From: Dastarcus helophoroides
Taxonomy: Eukaryota; Arthropoda; Insecta; Coleoptera; Bothrideridae
Assembly (NCBI GenBank): GCA_028583605.1
Contig: CM053329.1
Location: 5,642,001 to 5,706,000 of the forward strand
Length of the DNA: 64,000 bases
Direction of reading: 5' to 3'
Below are positions 54,902 through 64,000 of this stretch, piece by piece. The first letter of the stretch is position 1, and the number at the start of each line of letters is the position of its first letter. Position numbers and translations under genes: made by a program. The notes beneath the pieces are model-generated. The model was not told where the DNA came from and searched no databases. It was given only the letters and a program-made list of their open reading frames with translations.

Positions 54902-55600
54902 TTAGAAATAAAAACACTTAGGAGTTCGATATACACAGAAAAGAAACCGCTACAAATCGCTTTATCACATCTGATTCTAATCATTGTCCACAACAGAAAT
55001 TAGCAAGTATACGTTTTTTAATCAACAGGCTTTTAAATGTTCCTTTAAGTAAATCCAGATATACAAAATAATTAGCCTACTTTAAAGATGTTGCGATTTT
55101 TAATGGTTTTCCCGTAGAAAAAGTGAACAGCATGTTAAGAAAATGTAGATTTAAGCAAATAATTCAGGATTGCTCTAAGCTTGACCAATCTAAAGATAGG
55201 ACTCCTACAACCATTTTGCCCGAATATCACCAATAAAATTTAAAAAGTTCTAAAAGAAAACAACGTAAAAGTAGTGTACACAGCCAATAACAGCCTCCGC
55301 AATAACTTGGGTAATCCTAAAGATGAATTGGACAAGCTTGAGAATTTCGGAATTTACGAAACAAGCTGTAACAATTGTAATTTATCGTATGTTGGACAGA
55401 CCAAGAGATCCATTAAAACTCGATTTAGAGAACATATCGCTCATTTTAGATACAGTAGAGAAGAAAAATCAAGTGTAGCCCTACATATGATAAGTACAGG
55501 ATACAAAATCACCATCGAAAATTTAAAATTGTTAAGATCGGTCACAAATAATAATGAACTTGACGTCTACAAAACAATTTACATCAATCAGAGACCAGTT
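54902..55600 (+). pseudogene. Penelope-like RT end and GIY-YIG endonuclease
   Basis: The frame resumes with RNKNT, a stop, then EFDIHRKETATNRFITSDSN, HCPQQKLASIRFLINRLLNV, PLSKSRYTK, another stop, and LRKCRFKQI, the conserved RT-to-endonuclease linker. The open frame from 55,274 contains ENFGIYETSCNNC and LSYVGQTKRSIKTRFREHIA. These are the GIY and YIG-like parts of the endonuclease, with its CxxC, the catalytic Arg and the following His. It ends near TIYINQ, where the next repeat begins. Three to four stops in total. Confidence 0.9.
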
Positions 55601-55650
55601 ACCGTTAATGGAGATATTGCGGCCTCCAGTTTATGGAAGGTTATTTGTGA

Positions 55651-55970
55651 CCATATATGTAATACTTCTATATGGCGTGTTGTGTATAATCGGCACTGCA
55701 AAATGCTTTGTCAAAAAGGTGAGATGAAAGTATATGTCGTACTCTTTCGAGGACAAGAATTCATTCATTTATAGCGGAACAGATGACAAGATGGGCGGGA
55801 ACACTAATAAATGAATGACTACTGGAGAGGGATATTTGAAATAAACTTTGGGATTGGTTAATATATTCTGTCCTCGAAAGAGACAAACATATATATCCAT
55901 CGCGTCTTTTTGACACAAACAAAGGGACAAAACACGCCATAAAGAAGTATTAGATATATGTTTGTGACAG
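55651..55970. mobile_element. Foldback/MITE with ~110-bp inverted arms at the Penelope 3' side
   Basis: CATATATGTAATACTTCTAT then ATGGCGTGTTGTG (55,651-55,683) and CTCTTTCGAGGACA (55,742-55,755) are mirrored by TCCTCGAAAGAG (55,870-55,881) and CACGCCATAAAGAAGTATTA then GATATATG (55,933-55,960). An inner ATTCATTCATTTAT / ATAAATGAAT pair lies in the loop. Non-coding. Its left arm truncates the GIY-YIG frame, so it inserted after the Penelope element. Confidence 0.75.
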
Positions 55971-55974
55971 GTCA

Positions 55975-58900
55975 AAATTGCATGCACCAGGTGTGTTAAA
56001 CAACTAGAAATAGGAAAGAAAGCAAAAGACCACCAGTATCGATTTGAATCTCAATGCAGATGACGTCGATGCATCTTCTGCGAATCTTTTTAGATTAGTA
56101 CGCTTAAAAATGCCAGTTCTGCTGGCGAAATTCCTATCGCCTATCCGATGTGGTAAAGGGGTGAAACCTTTGGACTTAAAACAATTTTGTATTGATATTT
56201 TATTCGCCGGTATCTCCAAATGATGAGCATTACTTATTTCAGTAACTTTGAAAGCAACTTTTGCTTTTCTAAAGGTTTTTTTTTTGGTGTTGCTCCTAAA
56301 ATGTTACTAGGTGTCTTAACGTTTGATGGTGTGTTGCATATTTTAAATTGGGTTTCCATTCGGAATTTTTTTAATGTTAATAATTTTGGGAATTACATTC
56401 CATGTGTGCTAAACAGTTTTTGTTTAGAAACTAGCATGCAGTTTTATCTCTTTGAGTAAAGTAAATACATTTTTAAAACAATCCAATATTAAAGTAATTG
56501 AATATTCCGTTATTTCAATCCGGCTAGCGTGTGGTCTTTGACTACTGATGGAATAACAAATTTTAAGATAATTTTACTCTAGTACGAAGTGATAGGCTAT
56601 AAGCTGGCATCGGCTTTAAACCCTAAATTAGATTGTAGACATAAATCTTTGAAACGGTTATGGCTAAATCAGGCCGTGCTCACGCGTAAAGTGTGCATCG
56701 TCAACTAACTCTAAAATTGAAACGGTCCATAAATTTTCTCATTATTTCAAGTTAAACAAAAAAATTACTTTGGGAATTCGAAATGGACCCTTTGTGCTTT
56801 ATGAGATAACAAAATAGACTGTAGAATATGGATGTACAATGTACATCAAGTATGGATGATCTAAAATGCTTGGAAAATTAATATTAGATACCTCACCGCT
56901 TTCATAAGCTCTTGCCCTGTTTAATCACAATTACTTCTCAATTTTAAGCAGAAAATTTTTATAAGGGGTTTTGTCTCATTAGTTTTATTACACTAAAGGT
57001 ATAATAAGCTGACTAAAAAAAGGTATTAATATAATATCCAAAAAAAAATTTAAAATGCTTTCTATAAGCCAAATCTTTGTGTATACACCACTTATTTTAT
57101 TTTAAATATTTGACTTTTCAGAAAAAAAAAATTACTCTGTATTATTATTTTGGATTGCTCTAGATCTGCCAGCAATTAAATTATTTAATTTTAATCTGAA
57201 AACCGTTATTGTGAATTGTTTTTTAATGTTTGTTATAAAACATTATTCATAATTTACTTTTAATGATTTAATCTTGTTTCCTTGTATTAGAAAAAAAAGA
57301 TGGTATTTAGCTATTTTAAACCAGTATTTAAATTAAAAAAACGTATAGGTTTTTAAAAACAATTTTAATCCAGTTTATAAAACCTAAATTTTCAATAATT
57401 GTAGACAAAAAAATATAATGTTTCTAAAAGGCTTTTTCATATATTTGTTTACTATTCTTTTTCATTATTGTATTTAGGCTTTAAAAATCTTGCATTGTTG
57501 AAAATAAATGGATTTTGAGCTCATTTCGAAGTATTGTAAAAAATTTAGGATGCTCAGAAATACTTAAATAAATTACTATGAATAAAACTTCACAGAGCGA
57601 TTTATTTTATTTATCTCACGCTGTACAAGTAAATCACATCACATTCTAGTCTGGATATTGTCCACCAGATCGAGGGCACCCGCTGGCTTTTAATATAATT
57701 GGAGCATTCTTTTTATTTTATTTTCTGATATTGGTACCTAGAACTTAACCTCATTGTCTTACATTAGAAATTTATTTAACCTAACCAAATACACATGTGC
57801 ATGCTAAACAGTCTTATAATCTTGATTCCATTCCCCCAAGGGATGCGTTTAGGCCATATTTGCCTAATTACACTTGTACAAATAATTACACAAAGGATTT
57901 GAGGCTGAAAATGGCAGTGGCTTTTAAGAAAATTTAGGGAAATTCGTAATAATAATTCTCTCGTTAAATGATACCATTATTCTCTGTTGCCTTTTGCTCT
58001 TACACTGTAGCTTCATCCATCTGTTAATGATGCTCCTCTTACCCCCTGGTATTTACACGCCTTTTTCATGTTGAACTTTTTTCTGCCTCTTTTATTATGT
58101 TCCAACTTTATAGACATTGGCCTCCAGTTAAACGATGGCGTCGAGAAGTTGGCGTTCTATATTCGTTACGTTCGGCCAATTAAAATCTATTCGCAGAGCA
58201 CTCCTGAAGTAATTTCTTCAAAGAGATTTTTTAGGCTATTTGGTTGCCTAAAGCGACCTTAGGAGAATCTATTAAAATCATATAGAACGGTATCCCTCCC
58301 ATCTCAATTTAACATCGAAAGGCACTAGAAATACTATTTCGAATTTTACTGAAATAGTGCTGCCGAAAGTTAACTACAAAATGTATTTACATTCAGGATA
58401 TATGAAAACGATAATTAAAAGTGAAGTTGCCTACTTAAAGTTAGATTACGAGAGATAATATAACAGTAGTAGGTATATTAGTAAATTTCATAAACAATTC
58501 TTGTTCAAACTCATTGCGTAATCATTATTGATTTTAATCACACACTGTTAAAGCTGTGGGTATTTTTTAAAATTTTATTGACGTGAGTCACCGTTTAAAT
58601 AAACATTGCCTTGAAATTTTTGTCGTCCCTTCCATGGGTTGTCCATTGCTGATGACATTATCGAATCAAAATTTAATAATAAAACTTTGCCTTGGATATC
58701 CCACAGAGTTAGGTTTGTGCAAATGTCAAATATGGTACACACACAGGGCATTTTTTATCGTTCAATTAATTTTATAATCAGTGTAATTATATAATAATAA
58801 TTTTTCTGTTCATGCAAATAGCGATATGCATTTAATTTATAGACAGGTGACAGCCCCACCGCCACGTAGATACAAAGGAAAAGTTTCCAAAGAATTCAGT

Positions 58901-59180
58901 GCCAAGGATTTTTCCAAAAAATTATACATTTTCCACGTCTAATATTATTTTGAGCCTCCTTGTCGTAATGTTCTAAAACAAATGATAGATTACTGTTTTC
59001 GGGACAAATGTACTTTGTCCGAGCATAGCAAACACTAAGATTCATTCATGACACTCTTTTTAGTTCTCTTTCAAGATTTTTCTGCTAAGAAAACTTTTGT
59101 AGCTAACAATAACGATACTAGTAGTATTATTAACTGCTTTTTTATGGGTATGTTTATAGAACAATGTCCTTTTATACTGT
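55975..59180. other. AT-rich spacer, no recognised genes
   Basis: About 3.2 kb without recognised motifs. The minus frame 56,004-56,219 (71 aa, contains NFASRTGIFKRTNLKRFAED) and the plus frame 58,068-58,262 look no better than chance. The 57,600-57,700 and 58,100-58,260 stretches are slightly less AT-rich. Confidence 0.4.
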
Positions 59181-59185
59181 GACTT

Positions 59186-60430
59186 TATACAGGGTGTTTT
59201 TTTTATTGGGAGGTTACCTTTATATGGAGTACTAGTTATTATAAAGGCAAACTGATTTTGTCGATGGGGCTAATCGGGGCTTAACTATCTTTAAAAAATA
59301 TTTTTAATTTCCTCCTACTTCCGGTTATACCGAAAGTAGACATCAACTTTTTTATTTTAAATAGCAACCCTCAAATTTTATATTTTATTTGGATTTTACG
59401 CAAAAAAATTAGGTGAGTTTATGAATGCATGCTTATTGCTACATTTGATGGATATTTCAATTTTTCGAAAAAAAGATATGACAGGAAAGAGGGTTATTTT
59501 GACTCTTTGTATCTTTTTTATTATTTACACAAAACAAATGAAATTTGGGTTAAAGTCATGAAATATTATAGAGACCCTAATAACGTAATCAGATTTTACA
59601 TTTATTATACAGGGTGACGGAAATTTATGATCTTTATTGTTTTTGTTTTATTGAAAAAAACTCCAAAAATGAAATATCTGCTCAACAAACCATTTTAACA
59701 AAACTTAAATTCGTGGTTCCATAAATATTTTCAACAAGTATTCTAACAATTAACCAAAAACTTATTCGTCTTATATGGTTATCTTTTAAATGCTATTTAG
59801 CATAAAATTTTTTGGCCTTGTGGTTATGGTTTATTTTTCTTTTTTATTTTGAATTATATCTCTGCAATGGTGCAGAATTAAAAAAAAACATGGTCATCTA
59901 ACCTTTTTCTCCTTTTTATGTGAAGAATCCAAAAATGATTAAAAACACATAGTTCCCATTTAAAAGAACAGAGTTTTTTTAAATAAAAGAAAAACAATAA
60001 AGATCAAAAATTTTTATTACTCTGTATAATGAATGAAAAACCTGATCATGTTATTATAGTCTCCATAATATTCCACGACTTAAACCCAAATTTCATTTTT
60101 TTACTGCTAATAATAAAAAATGTACAAAGAGTCAAGATAACCCTCTTTTCTGTCTTTTTTTTCGAAATATTGTTATATCTTTAAAATTATCAAAGGTAGC
60201 AATAAACATGTATACATAAACTCACCTTATTTTTTTACGTTAAATTCAAATAAAATATAAATTTTGGGTGTGGCCCTTTAAAATAAGTATAACTGGAAGT
60301 GGAAGGAAATTGGCAATATTTTTTAAAGATAATTTAGCCCCGATTAGTTCCATCGACAAAATCAGTTTGCCTTTATAATAAGTGGTACTCCATATAAAGG
60401 TAACCTACCAAATAAAAAAAACACCCTGTA
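59186..60430. mobile_element. Large palindromic element with ~600-bp arms, nested CAGGGTG ends
   Basis: The left terminus TATACAGGGTGTTTTTTTTA (59,186) is mirrored by TTTTTTTACACCCTGTA (60,430). Arms align inwards through GTTACCTTTATATGGAGTAC, GGCAAACTGATTTTGTCGAT, GTGAGTTTATG and TTTGGGTTAAAGTC for over 400 bp. A second pair of ends, TATACAGGGTGACGG (59,606) and TACTCTGTATA (60,018-60,028), lies inside, with further arms (GATCTTTATTGTTTTT / AAAAACAATAAAGATC). The centre is at about 59,810-59,817 for both. No transposase frame. Confidence 0.75.
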
Positions 60431-60434
60431 TTCT

Positions 60435-60840
60435 TGTTCATAATGTTTTGTTTTCTAGGACGAAACCAAATGTAGGCTTAATTGCTTAAGATTCAATTCG
60501 TTAAAATCTGTATGTAATATTATTTATTTTCCGGCTTCTTGCTTACAGTGGGACATATTTTGTAACTCTTGTCGCCTATGTGTGCTTTCAAGATTCGAGA
60601 TATCCAATTTCGTTTTCTTTGTCTTCTATCGTTTCCTACATTTCTTTGTATTCTGTTGTGTGTTTAACCTAAGATTTTCTGATGGAACGTATTAGTGTAG
60701 TGTTTCCAATCTTTTTTATAAGCTACACATTTTGGTATTGATAAAAAGGGCGACACACGATACAAATCATGCGCATCAACTGAAGAAAAAAAAAGAATAT
60801 AATAAACCTCTAACAACGACGAAAATAGTAGTTTGTACAA
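60435..60840. other. Spacer, nothing recognised
   Basis: AT-rich sequence without motifs. Confidence 0.4.
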
Positions 60841-60845
60841 CAAGA

Positions 60846-60940
60846 GCGGATATCATGTCCATATCGCACGAGAACGAAGTTTGAGCACGACGCCGTAGGC
60901 GGAGTGCCTCCATCATTCGAGTGCGATATGGACAATCCGC
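60846..60940. repeat. GC-richer hairpin with perfect 13-bp arms
   Basis: GCGGAT and GTCCATATCGCAC (60,857-60,869) are mirrored by GTGCGATATGGAC (60,921-60,933) and ATCCGC (60,935-60,940). The loop, GAGAACGAAGTTTGAGCACG and onward, contains a small GCCGTAGGC palindrome. It stands out by composition in AT-rich DNA and could be the terminus or origin-like structure of a transposon I do not recognise. Confidence 0.6.
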
Positions 60941-61045
60941 ACGAGTTGTAGAGCGAATTTTTACTGCGACTACCAGCCATCAAAAACGAAAATGCGATTT
61001 AATAAATCAATAATTTTTCACATGACATTTACATTTTCTAATATA

Positions 61046-62806
61046 CAGAGTGGGCCAAGCTGAACGCTATGGCCTCTAGGGGCTACAAGATAACATATTT
61101 TAAAAAACAAACAATATGATTAAATATGAGCCGCTGAGATCTACATGCTAAAAATATTCCTAAATATACAGGGTGTTCCAGAAAAGGGTTATATATCAAA
61201 GTTGGGTCTTTTTAAAAGAGACACCATGTTTTTCGTTTCATTTTTAAATTGAGCTTCAGATTTAAAGTCAATTTTTACACAGTTTTTCTATCCCTAAACC
61301 TTACACCTTTTGAGATAATCCACTTTTTTTAAAGACAAGTTTTTTAAAAAGAAACATTTTATTCCTGAAAGTAAATATTGTTAACAGTGGCGTCTTTAAA
61401 TTTTCTTTTGGCATACTATTTACTAGAAAATGCAGTTTGGACAAGTCCCAAATTTTATACAGCATGTTCCAAATTTGCCGTAACATTTACTTAAACTTCA
61501 GTCGTCGTTTTCTTCGGTAATTTAAATAGAACACGTAGTATCTTTTTATTTTAAATATTGAGAAATTTAATTATCTTTAAGTTGGTACGTAGGTTTTCTA
61601 TGCCTAAATTCAATAGTTCAAGAGATATAACTATTTTTACGAATTGTATTATTTTTCACCATTTTCCAAAAGACAACAATTTTGATTAATTATGGCAGGC
61701 TTTGGTATATTATGAAAACCGTCATATAAGTTAATTTTATTTGTTTTATTTTATCATAGCTCTATTTACAAATAGTGTTACAAAAAAAGGCAACTAGGTA
61801 CTTAGTTTAATATTTAATGAAATTGCAAATCAAATATGCGACACAAATAAAAAAAAATGTCCTACTCTAACAAATATTTAATGTGGGAATCATTTTGTTC
61901 AAAACAAAGCCTTATTCTTTTCTCAAAAGCGTTCTTAATATTAAAATACTTTTGTCAATTGTTTCAAAAGCATTTCGTATTAGATTTTTCATATTCTTGG
62001 GGTGGTAGGAAAAACATTGTATACAATGTTTTTATATAACCCCATAGGAAAAGGTTCATTGGGGTTAGGGCCGGCGATTTGGGTGGCAAGTTATGAGGAC
62101 TGTCTCTTCCAATCCATTTACTTTGAAATTTCGTATTTAAATATTCCCTTACAAAATTGTGAAAATAATCGGGAGCCTTGTCTAATTAAATGCACATTTT
62201 TTACCAATTATAATCAAATGTTATGTTGGATATCGGATTAAAAGCAGCACAATTCGCCAAAAACTAATTAATTAATTAAAGCTAATTAAATTTTCTAATA
62301 TCTAACTTAAACAAATACTGGATGTTCTATTTAAATTAGCAAAGAAATTGGAGTCCGAACTTGGAGTAAATGTTTCGGTAAATTTGAAATATCCTATTAT
62401 AAAATTAGGTATTTATTGCAACTGCATTTTCTAGCAAGAGGTATGCCAAATAAAAATGTAAAGACGCCACTTTTAATTTTTTTACTTTCAGGAGTAAAGT
62501 TTACTTTTTAAAATCTTGTGATTTTTAAAAAAAAAGCGGATTTCTTAAAAAAGGTAAGGTTTTGGTATAGGGAGACCTTAATAAAATCGACATTATTTTT
62601 AGCACCAAATATAAAAATGAAAAAGACAGTGTCTTATTTAAAAATCCCACGTTTTATATGTAGCAATTTTTTGGAACACCCAGTATATTTGAAAATACTT
62701 TTAGCATATAGGTCCTAGCGTCCTATATTTAACTACTATATTTATTCTTTAAAATATGTTACCCCATAGCTCCTAGAGGCCATAGCGTTCAGCGTGGCTC
62801 CACCTG
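61046..62806. mobile_element. Palindromic DUF4817-type element with ~450-bp arms and a second pair of ends inside
   Basis: The left end CAGAGTGGGCCAAGCTGAAC then GCTATGGCC (61,046) is mirrored by GGCCATAGCGTTCAGCGTGG then CTCCACCTG (62,806), with TA at both borders. A second pair, TATACAGGGTGTTCC (61,165) and GGAACACCCAGTATA (62,672-62,687), lies about 120 bp inside both arms. Arms remain alignable to about 61,540 and 62,320 (TTTAAATAGAACA / TGTTCTATTTAAA). The middle contains a DUF4817 transposase fragment on the minus strand. Confidence 0.75.
61858..62152 (-). pseudogene. DUF4817-type transposase, C-terminal remnant
   Basis: From 62,152 on the minus strand: VREYLNTKFQSKWIGRD, then LPPKSPALTPMNLFLWG (relatives have 'WPPRSPDLTPLDFFLWG'), with the third catalytic Asp replaced by Ala. 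After shifts comes KRIRLCFEQNDSHIKYLL, the C-terminal tail. One or two stops intervene. The N-terminal two-thirds are missing. It lies between the arms of the palindromic element, so those arms belong to a DUF4817-type transposon. Confidence 0.7.
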
Positions 62807-62809
62807 TAT

Positions 62810-64000
62810 TTTATATCAAGTGTCATGTGTCAATGAAAGCTTACCATCTACGTCATTTAGCTATTAATGTGACGAGAGAGATTATTATGCAATTTTTAAA
62901 TCGCTAATAATAGAGTTGCAGTTAAAGCTTTATCGTATCGACAACGATGACATAAAAAAATCAACAAACTTTTAAAATGAAACTTGTATTTAGGGTATTA
63001 TGATAGGTAACTAACATATTATAATTGTAACTAACGTATTAGGTGTCACTAAGTTATTAGTAAGCTGCTAAATATTATGAGATTAATGATTACCAATAAT
63101 TTTGCTACTAAACGGCGACAAAAGAGCACACAAAATAAATAAGGCACGTTTTAAGCACTGGATATACCCGCCACTAATTAAGTTCTTTTAACTGAAAAGG
63201 TATGAAGTTGTGCCGAATTTCATTTAATTATCTGTACAGGTTTCGCCACTATTAATAAAAAACAATGATCAGGAATTAACCTTCCACACCCTGTAACTCG
63301 GAAACGAAGCATTTTACGACATATGTTTATATAGACTTCTAGTTTTATTTTGGGCTCTAAAATACGATACCAAATTTATGGCACTTTTTCAGAATCACCT
63401 TGTATAGTGCTTGAACTTAAGATTTCAATAAAAAATCCAAATTACAAATTAAAAATCCAAATTTCGACTGAAATCTCTTAATTTAAGCTTCAATCTCAAA
63501 ATTTAGTTTTTGATCTTGACATTTCGACGTTCCGCTTAAAATTTGAAATATCTTTTCGACTTTAAAGTCATAATTTAATTTGTATTAAAATTTTAGGTTT
63601 AATTGAAATACATTATTTTTAATCGAAATTAAGACCGACTTGCAAGTTTATTGTCTAAATTTTAAGAATAAACTGATTGGCTAGACAATGCTTAAAATTT
63701 CGTTAAAACTATTTCAAATTTTAACTCTGAACCTAAATTTATTGGAATTACAAATTTAAAAATTAATCAGTTCTTACAGTTTCTAAAATAAATTATATAT
63801 ATGAGCGCGTTAGGAAGCTCTAACATGGGCATTGTGTCAAATTTTGGATCCCCACACAGTTTTCAAGAAAAGTCTCTATAACCAACGGATCAACGTACGG
63901 ATTCCATTTTGCCTTTTGCATGGTATGAAATGTTAAAAATTTAAGACCAGAATAAAAACACGCGACAAAGAATATTATAAGTGCTTGTTGTTTTTTTTAT
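62810..64000. other. AT-rich end region
   Basis: A probable MITE fragment lies at 63,285-63,410 (ACACCCTGTAACTCGGAAAC to TCAGAATCACCTTGTAT, both end motifs in the same orientation, so not a full element). It is followed by a degenerate AAATTTCGAC-type A/T stretch at 63,420-63,790, similar to 23,480-24,870. No genes recognised. Confidence 0.4.

Larger units (their letters stand above)
50088..55640 (+). mobile_element. Penelope-like retroelement (RT plus GIY-YIG), interrupted by a Helitron
   Basis: The plus strand encodes the two diagnostic parts of a Penelope-like element: an RT beginning at YCLPKIHKPGN and ending LPFLDVLV, and, beyond the Helitron, a GIY-YIG endonuclease. Removing 50,711-54,901 joins the two frames exactly. 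The N-terminal region before KIHK is missing, with only ~160 bp between the upstream hairpin and the RT, so the copy is 5'-truncated or internally deleted. A foldback element begins soon after the GIY-YIG block. Confidence 0.9.

Noticed and set aside
56004..56219. 71-aa minus-strand frame as a gene
   Set aside because: No recognisable motif; length is expected by chance.

Overview
The window reads as AT-rich nuclear DNA of an arthropod, most likely an insect and possibly a beetle. The transposon families present and a short (CTAAC)n insect-telomere-type repeat support this, but no species can be named from the sequence alone. I find no intact host gene, no rRNA, no convincing functional tRNA, no CRISPR and nothing prokaryotic. 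Almost every recognisable protein fragment belongs to a decayed mobile element, so the annotation is mainly a map of transposon remains.

Layout, left to right. 1-3,735: a BEL/Pao LTR retrotransposon on the minus strand running off the left edge (gag, protease, truncated RT, RNase H, start of integrase), abutting a Tc1 transposase fragment (3,725-4,165). 4,495-4,725: repeat family B, with a second copy at 36,036. 4,800-11,900: mostly featureless, with one membrane-protein-like ORF at 8.6-8.9 kb. 11,930-12,865: a DUF4817-type Tc1/mariner remnant with long inverted ends. 13,322-14,510: a LINE reverse transcriptase. 14.57-15.2 kb: a tRNA-headed SINE-like repeat. 15,985-16,195: a long hairpin, repeated at 49,705 next to a Penelope element. 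17,144-18,094: a MITE. 20.48-21.06 kb: MADF and nuclease fragments of a PIF/Harbinger element. 23.5-24.9 kb: a degenerate A/T array. 26,252-27,100: a palindromic element.

27,622-34,066: a composite that looks like a DIRS-type (tyrosine recombinase) retrotransposon. It has two tandem ~450-bp repeats and a ~190-bp tandem array, then RT, RNase H and recombinase remnants, then an inverted copy of the ~450-bp repeat. 38,145-41,319: a mariner with matching ends, split by a ~2-kb insert. 44,674-46,529: a DUF4817 transposon with good ends. 46,880-48,510: a Tc1 element with nearly identical ends. 50,088-55,640: a Penelope-like element (RT plus GIY-YIG) interrupted by a Helitron (50,711-54,901) whose two ends can be placed to the base. 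That Helitron carries a ~3.1-kb imperfect palindrome of tandem repeats. 55.65-62.8 kb: three further foldback/palindromic elements, one holding a DUF4817 transposase remnant. The right end is AT-rich and largely empty.

No operon-like or pathway logic exists here. The relations between features are insertions into one another (Helitron into Penelope, an unknown element into mariner) and shared terminal motifs. The most interesting items are the Helitron with its inverted array, hammerhead-like cores in two repeat families, and the DIRS-like composite with flanking inverted repeats.
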